A DNA stretch of 12,458 bases from UBA7672 sp035548775 (lineage in GTDB: Bacteria > Pseudomonadota > Alphaproteobacteria > Caulobacterales > Hyphomonadaceae), in assembly GCA_035548775.1 (NCBI GenBank), contig DASZSI010000394.1:1-12458 (forward strand). The letters are read 5' to 3'. Positions 7,035 through 12,458 of the stretch are shown here, piece by piece. The position numbers and the translations under genes were made by a program. The stretch's first letter is position 1, and each line of letters starts with the position of its first letter. Below the pieces are notes generated by a model, which was given only the letters and a program-made list of their open reading frames with translations, did not search any database and was not told where the DNA came from.

Positions 7035-7161
7035 ACGCCCTCGTGGTTCGACGGTCGCCGCCTGACGGCGGCTGCTCACCATGAGGGCTACTTTGCCGTC
7101 AGTGCTTAGCCCTCATGGTGAGCAGTGAGCGAAGCGAACGCCCGTCGAACCACGAGGGCGT
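7035..7161. repeat. Nested inverted repeats: two palindromic (REP-like) units head to head
   Basis: An outer 20-bp pair (7035-7054 with 7142-7161, exact) encloses an inner 18-bp pair (7073-7090 with 7107-7124, exact). Each half is also a unit of about 50 bp (7038-7087 and 7110-7158), starting CCCTCrTGG and ending GAGGG, itself an imperfect palindrome. The first unit contains an extra GCCGCC-TGAC-GGCGGC hairpin. It lies between convergent genes and may stop transcription from both sides. The form fits the dispersed palindromic repeats seen in alphaproteobacterial genomes. Confidence 0.85.
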
Positions 7162-7171
7162 GCTCAACGAC

Positions 7172-7693
7172 CTAGCGTCTACGCAACACCACCACCCCAG
7201 CCACCAGGAACCCCAATCCAACCAGCAGCCCCGCCGCCAGCACGCCGAGCGGCTGGCCCATCGCCGCGCCCGCCACGCTGAACACCAGAGCCGCGATCCA
7301 CATCACGGCAGGCGCCAGCAACAAGCCTCGCCGCATCATCTGTGCCGACAGCGCCGTCAGGCCGAGCAGGAACACCACCGAGCCTACGACATAGAAGTCG
7401 ACACCGAACGCCACCGTGTCCGGCCCCACAATGCTCGCAAGCCCCGCCAGCGCCACCATGAAGGCGCCGAGGCCGATCAGCCCCAGCTCCTCCGCATACG
7501 CCAGGTAGACCGCGATCGTCCCGAACAGCAGGCAAAGATCGATCACGCCGTAGAGTGTCTCAAGCCACGCCTCGTTCGCCGCATAGGGAATAAAGCTCGA
7601 GGCCACGCGCAGCGCACCGCCAGCCACCGCCGCGAACGCACCGACGCGCACCAGCTCGCCGGTGCGATAAGTCACCCGTTCCGCCGCGGTCAT
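7172..7693 (-). CDS. Six-helix membrane protein of unknown family in the SoxR-linked operon
   Basis: 173 residues, almost entirely hydrophobic. About six membrane segments are visible at roughly 15-36, 44-66, 70-91, 97-119, 124-144 and 149-170, ending in a basic RRR tail. A conserved-looking loop VGPDTVAFGVDFYVVGS lies at about 89-105. No transporter, quinone-binding or enzyme motif is recognisable. The start ATG (7691-7693) overlaps the stop of the VOC gene as ATGA, so the two are translationally coupled and share the promoter under the SoxR box. An inner-membrane location is inferred. Linkage suggests a role in the response to redox-active compounds, but nothing in the sequence shows a mechanism. 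Confidence 0.85.
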   Translation of the reverse strand: MTAAERVTYRTGELVRVGAFAAVAGGALRVASSFIPYAANEAWLETLYGVIDLCLLFGTIAVYLAYAEELGLIGLGAFMVALAGLASIVGPDTVAFGVDFYVVGSVVFLLGLTALSAQMMRRGLLLAPAVMWIAALVFSVAGAAMGQPLGVLAAGLLVGLGFLVAGVVVLRRR

Positions 7694-8058
7694 GAGTAGC
7701 TCACGACCTCGAACTCGACGCCGCCATGGTCGCGGAAATAGAAGCGCCGGCCCGGCTCATAATTCGCATGCGCATAGGGCGCGTAGCCGGCCGCCCGCAC
7801 CTTGGCTTCCGTGCTGTCGAGGTCCTTCACCAGCAGGCCGACATGGTTCGGCTGGCCTTCGCCCTCCGCCTGCATTCCCGGCGGCGGCGTATACAGGGCC
7901 ACATAGACGTTGTCGGAGCCGACATGGATCGACCGGCCGCCCAGCTTGCCCTGTCCTTCCCATCTCACATGCCAGCCGAAGACATCCACCAGCAGCCCGG
8001 CCGTTTCACGGGCCGAGCTGGTGGTGACGTTGACGTGTTCGAGGAGTGCTTCGCTCAT
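7690..8058 (-). CDS. VOC superfamily (glyoxalase/dioxygenase-fold) protein
   Basis: 122 residues, the usual size for a single-chain VOC protein made of two beta-alpha-beta-beta-beta modules. The first module starts LLEHVNVTTSS (His8) and the second starts QPNHVGLLVKDLD (His72). The chain ends GGVEFEVVSYS, with Glu115 or Glu117 in the place of the third metal ligand. This His-His-Glu set suggests a divalent-metal site. The family includes glyoxalase I, extradiol dioxygenases and antibiotic-binding resistance proteins; I cannot say which. The ATG at 8056-8058 is preceded by AAGGG; the open frame extends upstream to 8139 without family-like sequence. First gene of the operon behind the SoxR box; its stop overlaps the membrane-protein start by 4 bases. 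Confidence 0.92.
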   Translation of the reverse strand: MSEALLEHVNVTTSSARETAGLLVDVFGWHVRWEGQGKLGGRSIHVGSDNVYVALYTPPPGMQAEGEGQPNHVGLLVKDLDSTEAKVRAAGYAPYAHANYEPGRRFYFRDHGGVEFEVVSYS

Positions 8059-8143
8059 ATCGGCGCCCTTTTTCCAGTGTCCGGCCGCTGCGCGTCCGGT
8101 TGTTGCGCTGCAGATCCGATCTTCGCCGGTCCCCAGCATTTTT

Positions 8144-8161
8144 TCGGGGTTGATTCCCCGA
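8144..8161 (-). promoter_or_regulatory. Stem-loop in the 5' leader of the VOC operon
   Basis: TCGGGG and CCCCGA form an exact 6-bp stem with a 6-base loop. On the minus strand it would lie at the very start of the leader RNA if transcription begins near 8164, about 100 bases before the VOC ATG. An A tract follows it in the transcript, so it is not an intrinsic terminator in that direction. A role in 5'-end protection is only a guess. Confidence 0.3.
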
Positions 8162-8170
8162 TGGGCATAA

Positions 8171-8201
8171 GGCGTAATTCCTCAACCTAACTTGAGGTCA
8201 A
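8171..8201 (-). promoter_or_regulatory. SoxR-type promoter driving the VOC/membrane-protein operon
   Basis: On the minus strand TTGACC (8196-8201) is the -35 and TACGCC (8171-8176) the -10, with a 19-bp spacer holding most of the SoxR box. The long spacer is the hallmark of MerR-family activated promoters. The layout matches E. coli soxS, where TTTACC and TATACT flank the same operator. The -10 is poor, as expected for an activator-dependent promoter. Confidence 0.65.
8180..8197. promoter_or_regulatory. SoxR box
   Basis: CCTCAACCTAACTTGAGG matches the E. coli soxS operator CCTCAAGTTAACTTGAGG (recalled from memory) at 16 of 18 positions and keeps both outer half-sites. It lies in the divergent region between soxR (start 8225) and the VOC gene (start 8058), so SoxR probably binds here and may also regulate itself. 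Confidence 0.85.
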
Positions 8202-8224
8202 GCTATTTTTTCGGGATTTTGAAA

Positions 8225-8719
8225 ATGAGCGCAGACGCCCCTCCCCGAGCACCCGCCCCGCTTCGCGGCAATGACGTGCTCACCATCGGCCAGCTGGCGG
8301 AGCGCACCGGCCTCTCCGTCTCCGCGATCCGCTTCTACGAGACCAAGCACCTCGTCTCGCCGGTACGGAACAAGGGCGGCCAGCGGCGCTATCTCCGTTC
8401 CGACATCCGCCGCCTTTCTTTCGTATTGATCGCGCAGCAGCTTGGCTTCTCGATCGAGAAAATCCGCGCCGCACTGTCCTCGTTGCCCGAGCGCCGCACG
8501 CCGACGCAGAAGGACTGGGAGCAGATCAGCCGCGCCTTCCGCTCCGAACTCGACCAGCGCATCGGCGCCATGACCCGCCTGCGCGACCACCTCGACGGTT
8601 GCATCGGCTGCGGCTGCCTCAGCCTGAAACGCTGCCAGCTCTACAACCCGGCGGACCGCTTGCATCGGCTTGGGAGTGGTCCCCGAATTGTGCTGGGGGA
8701 TGGAGCGTCGGGGACTTGA
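8225..8719 (+). CDS. soxR: Redox-sensitive transcriptional activator SoxR
   Basis: 164 residues, MerR family. The winged-helix DNA-binding domain (about 17-85) starts VLTIGQLAERTGLSVSAIRF and continues GGQRRYLRSDIRRL. A dimerisation helix (about 95-122) follows, then the cluster CIGCGCLSLKRC, with Cys126, Cys129, Cys131 and Cys137 spaced as in E. coli SoxR (119, 122, 124, 130). These hold the [2Fe-2S] centre that senses redox-active compounds; oxidation switches SoxR to an activator. The frame is open upstream through a TTG at 8192, but that lies inside the SoxR box, so the ATG at 8225 is the likely start. There is no strong ribosome binding site. The closest targets are the divergent VOC operon and possibly soxR itself. 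Confidence 0.96.
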   Translation: MSADAPPRAPAPLRGNDVLTIGQLAERTGLSVSAIRFYETKHLVSPVRNKGGQRRYLRSDIRRLSFVLIAQQLGFSIEKIRAALSSLPERRTPTQKDWEQISRAFRSELDQRIGAMTRLRDHLDGCIGCGCLSLKRCQLYNPADRLHRLGSGPRIVLGDGASGT

Positions 8720-8754
8720 GCTGACGGCGCGGCTTGGCTCACGTCCCCGATCTC

Positions 8755-8889
8755 AACCCGCTCGTCCCGGCGAACGCCGGGACCCAGGGATTACGTCGAA
8801 CCCTGCTTTGCCTTCGAGCTGCAGCCTGAATTCAGAACAAGACTTAAAGCCTGCCCTGGGTCCCGACGTCCGTCGGGACGAGCGGGGTT
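8755..8889. repeat. Pair of inverted palindromic repeats between soxR and glmU
   Basis: Left unit 8755-8789 and right unit 8854-8889 are near-exact reverse complements. CGGGACCCAGGG (8778-8789) pairs exactly with CCCTGGGTCCCG (8854-8865). AACCCGCTCGTCCCG (8755-8769) pairs with 8874-8889 with one extra G. Each unit also holds its own short hairpin (CCCGGCGAACGCCGGG in the left). About 64 bp of unrelated sequence separates them. This type is common in alphaproteobacterial intergenic DNA; here it sits between the convergent ends of soxR and glmU and may act as a two-way terminator. Confidence 0.8.
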
Positions 8890-8924
8890 AAATTGGAGGT
8901 GAGCATCGAGCGTGGTGCGCCACT

Positions 8925-10295
8925 CTAAACCGCGTTGGGCGGCTTCCTGCCGGATTTCTTCTGCGCCGCCTTTTCTTCGCGGAACGATTTGGCCCAGCCT
9001 TCCTTCACCGCCTGCCGTCCCCGCGCGATGGCCAGCGCATCCGGCTGCACGTCCTCCACGATCACCGAGCCGGACCCGACATACCCGCCCGCTCCGATCG
9101 TCACCGGCGCAACCAGCGCGGAGTTGGAGCCGACAAAAGCGTTCGGTCCCACGACCGTGCGGTATTTGAAGAAGCCGTCGTAGTTGCAGAAGATCGTGCC
9201 GGCGCCGATGTTGGCGCCCGCGCCAACCTCGCCGTCGCCGAGATAGCTGAGGTGGTTGGCCTTGGCCCCTTCGCCGACGGTCACGTTCTTAACCTCGACG
9301 AAGTTGCCGATGTGCGCTTGCCTGCCGATGACAGCGCCGGGGCGAAGGCGGGCGTACGGCCCCACCAGCGCGCCTTCACCCACCTTTGCACCTTCCAGGT
9401 ACGAGAAGGCGCGGATCACGGCGTCCTTGGCGACGTCAACGCCGGAAGCGAACACGACGTTCGGCTCCACCGTAACCCCGGCCGCCAACCTGGTATCGTG
9501 GCTGAACCACACTGTCTCGGGCGCCAGCAGCGTGACGCCTTCGGTCATCATCCGGTCGCGCGTCGCTTGCTGGAACACGGCCTCGACCTGCGCCAGTTCC
9601 GCCTGGCTGTTGACCCCCTGAACGTCGCGTTCCTCGCACAGCGCAACCGCGGCCTTCAGCTTCCGCCCCCGCGCAAGGCCGACCAGGTCGGTCAGATAGT
9701 ATTCCTTCTTGGCGTTGTCGTTCTTCACTTCCTTCAGAAGCTCGAACATCAGCTTCGCCGGCGCCGCCATCACGCCGGAGTTGGCGAGCTCGATCTCAAG
9801 CTGCTTCGGGCTCGCATCGTTTGCCTCGACGATCGCCTCCAGCGAGCCATCGCCCGTCGTCACAAGGCGCCCATAGCGATTGGGCAGCTTTGCCCTGAAG
9901 CCGAGCACGCAGACGCTCGCGCCTTTCTCGAGTTCCGCAAACGCCCGCTCGCCCGCCTCCTTCGGCACCAGGGGCGTGTCGGCATAGAGCACGATCGCAT
10001 GCCCATCCGCTCCCGCCATCGCCGCGCGCGCGGCATCCACCGCGTTCGCCGTGCCCAGCTGGTCCTTCTGCACCGCGACGTTCTCGGCGCCCACCAGTTT
10101 GGCTGCGGCCGCGCTCAGCTCGGGCATGTCGGGGCCGACAACCACGACGCTCTTCTTGCAGCCCAGCTCTTTCGCCAGCGCGACCGACCACGCCAGCATC
10201 GAGCGGCCGCCGATCTCGTGCAGCACTTTTGGCCGCGGGCTTTTCATCCGCGTGCCCTTGCCCGCTGCGAGAATGATTGCGAAACGGTCGGTCAT
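8925..10295 (-). CDS. glmU: Bifunctional GlmU: GlcN-1-P acetyltransferase / GlcNAc-1-P uridylyltransferase
   Basis: 456 residues, full length. It makes UDP-GlcNAc for peptidoglycan and lipopolysaccharide in the cytoplasm. The N-terminal uridylyltransferase domain (1-230) has ILAAGKGTRMKSPRPKVLHE (8-27), QLGTANAV (79-86), YADTPL (104-109), YGR (141-143) and NSG (172-174). The C-terminal left-handed beta-helix (about 250-435) has hexapeptide repeats and the acetyltransferase signature KANHLSYLGD (345-354) with catalytic His348, plus NYDG (371-374). The C-terminal tail is Lys/Arg-rich. The start ATG is 53 bp from that of the divergent phosphatase gene, with GAGAG about 5 bases upstream. No cell-wall partner such as glmS or glmM is in the window. 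Confidence 0.98.
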   Translation of the reverse strand: MTDRFAIILAAGKGTRMKSPRPKVLHEIGGRSMLAWSVALAKELGCKKSVVVVGPDMPELSAAAAKLVGAENVAVQKDQLGTANAVDAARAAMAGADGHAIVLYADTPLVPKEAGERAFAELEKGASVCVLGFRAKLPNRYGRLVTTGDGSLEAIVEANDASPKQLEIELANSGVMAAPAKLMFELLKEVKNDNAKKEYYLTDLVGLARGRKLKAAVALCEERDVQGVNSQAELAQVEAVFQQATRDRMMTEGVTLLAPETVWFSHDTRLAAGVTVEPNVVFASGVDVAKDAVIRAFSYLEGAKVGEGALVGPYARLRPGAVIGRQAHIGNFVEVKNVTVGEGAKANHLSYLGDGEVGAGANIGAGTIFCNYDGFFKYRTVVGPNAFVGSNSALVAPVTIGAGGYVGSGSVIVEDVQPDALAIARGRQAVKEGWAKSFREEKAAQKKSGRKPPNAV

Positions 10296-10348
10296 CAGGT
10301 CTCTCGATCAGGAATCGCCGCAGGCCGGAATATACCGCGGAGTTGGGA

Positions 10349-11050
10349 ATGCCCAGCCTTTCCGGCTGCACCATCGCTTTCGACCTGGACGGCACGCTGG
10401 TGGATACCGCGCCCGATCTGCACCGGGCGCTTTCGGTCGTCATGAAGGCCCAGGGCCTTCCGCCGACCAAGCTGGAAGACATGCGCAACCTTGTTGGCCA
10501 GGGCGCCGCCTCGCTGATCTCCCGCGCCTTCGCGGTTCACGGCGTCCATCCTTCGCCCCAACAGATCGAGCAGCTGGTCGAGGACTACACCAGCGCCCTT
10601 GTCGTCGACATCGCTTCTCTTTCGAAGCCATATCCCGGCCTCGTCCCCGCGCTCGACACACTCAAGTCCGCAGGCGCCAGGCTTTGCGTCTGCACCAACA
10701 AGCGCACGCATCTGTCGAATCTGCTCCTCGAAGCCCTCGGCCTGTCGCATCATTTCGCCGCCGTCGTCGGCGCCGACTCCCCGCTGGTGACGAACCGGAA
10801 GCCGCATCGAGATCATTTCATCGCCGCCATCCGCGCCGCCGGGGGCGATCCCTCGCGCGCCATGATGGTGGGCGACTCCTCGAACGACGTGGACTCCGCA
10901 AAGGCCGCCGGCGCGCCGGTCATCGTCTACGCCTATGGCTATACGGACACCGCGCCGGGCCTGTTGGGCGCCGACGCGGTGTTTACGCTTTACGATGAAG
11001 TGCCGGACCTTGCGGTCCGCTTACTCGATCAGCCTACGCCCCGGGTATAG
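10349..11050 (+). CDS. gph: HAD-family phosphoglycolate phosphatase-like enzyme
   Basis: 233 residues, the normal size for the Gph branch of the haloacid dehalogenase superfamily, which in the best-known members hydrolyses 2-phosphoglycolate formed during oxidative metabolism and DNA repair. All four motifs are present: FDLDGTLVDT (11-20; nucleophile Asp12, acid Asp14), CTNK (115-118; Thr116), the Lys151 region NRKPHRDHF, and VGDSSNDVDSA (174-184; Asp176, Asp180). The helical cap lies between about 20 and 90. GGAG at 10339-10342 sets the start at 10349. It is divergent from glmU with only 53 bp between start codons, and its last 22 bp overlap the end of the convergent small-protein gene. Substrate may be another sugar phosphate. 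Confidence 0.9.
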   Translation: MPSLSGCTIAFDLDGTLVDTAPDLHRALSVVMKAQGLPPTKLEDMRNLVGQGAASLISRAFAVHGVHPSPQQIEQLVEDYTSALVVDIASLSKPYPGLVPALDTLKSAGARLCVCTNKRTHLSNLLLEALGLSHHFAAVVGADSPLVTNRKPHRDHFIAAIRAAGGDPSRAMMVGDSSNDVDSAKAAGAPVIVYAYGYTDTAPGLLGADAVFTLYDEVPDLAVRLLDQPTPRV

Positions 11051-11271
11051 CTTGAGGGTTTGCCGATCTCGGCAGGCCGCGAGCCTTTTTTGCGCGGAGG
11101 CATGCCGTTGACCATGTTGCTGCGCACGTCGGTACGGGCAGACCGCATGGCCGGCACGAAACCGGCATCGACGAGGTTGATGGAGACATCGAACCCACGA
11201 GAGGCCCAATACTCCTCGATCTTCGCCTTCAGCTTGCGGGCGCCTTCCTGGTCGCAGAAATCGCCGTTCAT
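11029..11271 (-). CDS. Conserved-looking small cytoplasmic protein, function unknown
   Basis: 80 residues. The N-terminal half (MNGDFCDQEGARKLKAKIEE) forms a charged helix ending in YWASRG. A strand-like FDVSINLVDAGF follows, then AMRSARTDVRSNMVNGMPPR, a pattern I recall from small alphaproteobacterial hypothetical proteins. The basic C-terminus is probably disordered. The ATG at 11269-11271 has GGAG 8 bases upstream; a GTG at 11287-11289 in the same frame lacks such a site. The last 22 bp overlap the end of the gph gene on the other strand. No family name can be given. Confidence 0.7.
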   Translation of the reverse strand: MNGDFCDQEGARKLKAKIEEYWASRGFDVSINLVDAGFVPAMRSARTDVRSNMVNGMPPRKKGSRPAEIGKPSSYTRGVG

Positions 11272-11743
11272 GTAGTTCGCTCCAGACACCTGATGAGGCG
11301 CTTCCGACGTAGAACGCCGATCGGCCTCGGTAGGTCCCTCAGTTCTCGCCGTCCGGTTTTCGGTATCGGCGTGATGTCAACTTAGGAAAGCAGCTGAGGC
11401 GGCGCATGATGCAGCGAAGGTATTTTGAAGATGAATTGTGGCGGGCGAGCGCGTTACGCCACAGTAACGTGAACGGCCGTTGCCGATCACGCGCCACTCC
11501 CTTGAAAACAAACGGAATGGCCTGGACGCTCGCGGAAAGACCTCTTAACGCCCTCGCCGCTTCGCCTGGATCAATGTCGATCGCTGCGCGAATCTTTCAA
11601 TGCGGGCGCCGGATGATTCTGCAGTTGGTTCGAAGCGACAGCGAACACTCGAAATTTTTTTCGGGTCTTTATGTTCCGGGGCGCCCAGACCGCTTCGTTC
11701 GCGAAAACTGGCCCCGCCGAGCCGCAGCGCGAAGCGCGAAGGC
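11272..11743. other. About 470 bp without a convincing gene
   Basis: No frame shows family-like sequence or the codon style of the neighbours, and the stretch is visibly poorer in GC. It holds a perfect -35-like TTGACA on the minus strand (11375-11380) without a matching -10. It also holds the inverted repeats TGTGGCG/CGCCACA (11437-11443, 11457-11463) and GTTAC/GTAAC (11453-11457, 11464-11468), and the palindrome AACGGCCGTT (11472-11481). Near 11651 is CGAAA-TTTT-TTTCG. It may contain the small-protein promoter and the tRNA terminator. Confidence 0.5.
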
Positions 11744-11818
11744 TGGTGGGCGATGTAGGGATTGAACCTACGACCCCGCCCGTGTGAAGGGCGTGCTCTC
11801 CCGCTGAGCTAATCGCCC
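11744..11818 (-). tRNA. tRNA-Val, anticodon CAC
   Basis: The minus strand folds into a full 75-base cloverleaf including an encoded CCA end. The acceptor stem is GGGCGAT/ATCGCCC, the D stem GCTC/GAGC, the anticodon stem CGCCC/GGGCG with loop TTCACAC, and the T stem GTAGG/CCTAC with loop TTCAATC. The discriminator base is A. Anticodon CAC reads the valine codon GUG, the main valine codon class in GC-rich genomes. Confidence 0.97.
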
Positions 11819-11861
11819 GGGACCTTCGAAAGACCAAACCTCGGCGGACCGAAGGAAGCGG

Positions 11862-11891
11862 TTCATAGGCGGGGGCAAGCGCCGCCGTCAA
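11862..11891 (-). promoter_or_regulatory. Promoter of the tRNA-Val gene
   Basis: On the minus strand TTGACG (11886-11891) and TATGAA (11862-11867) are separated by 18 bp, a good sigma-70-type match. Transcription would start near 11855, leaving a leader of about 37 bases before the tRNA 5' end at 11818. Confidence 0.6.
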
Positions 11892-11957
11892 GTTGGAGGC
11901 CGGATTCGGGCCCGATTTCGCGTAATCCGCGTTATCAAAACGGCCTGCCGGGCCATT

Positions 11958-11963
11958 TATAAT
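11958..11963 (+). promoter_or_regulatory. Consensus -10 element upstream of the MFS gene
   Basis: TATAAT is an exact -10 match, 72 bp before the MFS ATG. The -35 region 17 bp upstream (TCAAAA) is poor, so the promoter is only probable. A small hairpin GGGC-GAAA-GCCC (12004-12015) with a GNRA-type loop lies in the leader, about 20 bases before the start codon. Confidence 0.4.
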
Positions 11964-12035
11964 GGACAGCTCGCGCCCCTTCTGGAATGCCTTTCCCCGG
12001 GACGGGCGAAAGCCCATGACATCGTAGGAGAGACC

Positions 12036-12458
12036 ATGGGTCTGCTGTCGCCCGGCAAGATCACGAGCATGGATGCTGCGCGCCGCCATCGCACCTATGC
12101 GCTGGTGATGCTGATGCTGGTCTACGCCTTCAACTTCATCGACCGCCGGATCATGGGCGTCCTGGCGACCCCCATCAAAGCCGAGTTCAATTTCTCGGAC
12201 GCCGAGATCGGCATGCTGACCGGCTTCTTCTTCGCCATCGTCTACACCGTCATTGGCGTGCCGATCGCGCGCATCGCGGACGCCACCAACCGCAAGTCCG
12301 TCCTCACCATTTCGCTCACCATCTGGAGCGCGTTCACGGCCCTGTCCGGCATCGTGACCTCGAAGATCCAGATGATCGGCGCCCGCATGGCCGTGGGCAT
12401 CGGCGAGGCCGGCGGCAGCCCGCCCGCGCACGCCATAGTCTCCGATCTCTACGAGCCC
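12036..12458 (+). CDS. MFS transporter, Spinster-like, N-terminal part (runs off window)
   Basis: 141 codons are present; the frame is open at the right edge. About four membrane segments are visible. The first (about 22-43) contains YAFNFIDRRIMGVLATPIK, close to the NYxDR start of Spinster-like carriers. The loop after the second helix has GVPIARIADATNRK, the MFS motif A pattern (G, D, R/K). The fragment RMAVGIGEAGGSPPAHAIV is typical of the family's fourth helix. AGGAGA ends about 5 bases before the ATG. It is an inner-membrane secondary carrier; the substrate is unknown, and relatives carry varied organic solutes. It is divergent from the tRNA-Val gene. Confidence 0.9.
   Translation, partial: MGLLSPGKITSMDAARRHRTYALVMLMLVYAFNFIDRRIMGVLATPIKAEFNFSDAEIGMLTGFFFAIVYTVIGVPIARIADATNRKSVLTISLTIWSAFTALSGIVTSKIQMIGARMAVGIGEAGGSPPAHAIVSDLYEP

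Noticed and set aside
9252..10445. Open frame of 397 codons on the plus strand
   Set aside because: Antisense to glmU, which has all catalytic motifs, and it runs into gph in another frame.
11651..11666. CGAAA-TTTT-TTTCG near the expected end of the tRNA transcript
   Set aside because: The stem is only five mostly A-T pairs and is not followed by the usual GC stem plus U tract, so I did not call it a terminator.
11406..11765. Open frame of 119 codons in the gap left of the tRNA
   Set aside because: It overlaps the 3' end of the tRNA-Val on the other strand, has no ribosome binding site, and its product looks random.
11571..12431. Open frame of 286 codons on the minus strand
   Set aside because: It passes through the tRNA-Val gene, its promoter and the antisense of the MFS gene, so it cannot be a normal gene.

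Overview
The window is about 12.5 kb of dense, GC-rich bacterial chromosome. Gene content and protein style (a DUF6489-type small protein, DUF2239, alphaproteobacterial-type GlmU and SoxR, and many short palindromic intergenic repeats) suggest an alphaproteobacterium, perhaps near Caulobacterales/Hyphomonadaceae. That placement comes from reading the proteins, not from a search. I see no phage, integrase, transposase or CRISPR array.

Left part (1-3122, all minus strand, transcribed leftward): a probable operon of a DUF6489-like protein, a secreted two-lobed retropepsin-like aspartic protease with a C-terminal PDZ domain, ribose-5-phosphate isomerase A (rpiA), a DUF2059-like lipoprotein, and a secreted protein cut by the window edge. 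A 9-bp hairpin ends one base before the rpiA start codon.

Middle-left (3290-7019, plus strand): two identical 13-bp direct repeats bracket the -35 of a promoter that drives a DUF2239 protein and, 22 bp on, a MATE efflux transporter. The DUF2239 protein carries a GRPR motif and a stretch resembling a ribbon-helix-helix, so it may be an autoregulator of an efflux unit. Next come a zinc-less MDR oxidoreductase, whose ribosome binding site lies in a perfect 10-bp hairpin abutting its ATG, and a small lipoprotein resembling AprI/Inh protease inhibitors. A nested pair of inverted repeats follows between convergent genes.

Middle-right (7172-8719): a soxR gene is divergent from a two-gene operon (VOC-family protein and six-helix membrane protein, joined by an ATGA overlap). 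An 18-bp SoxR box matching the E. coli soxS operator at 16 of 18 positions lies between them, with promoter geometry pointing to the VOC operon. This is probably a small local redox-stress module.

Right part (8720-12458): a second palindromic repeat pair, glmU (minus), divergent gph-like phosphatase (plus), a conserved small protein (minus) whose end overlaps gph, about 470 bp without a convincing gene, a tRNA-Val(CAC) on the minus strand with its own promoter, and the start of a Spinster-like MFS transporter running off the right edge.
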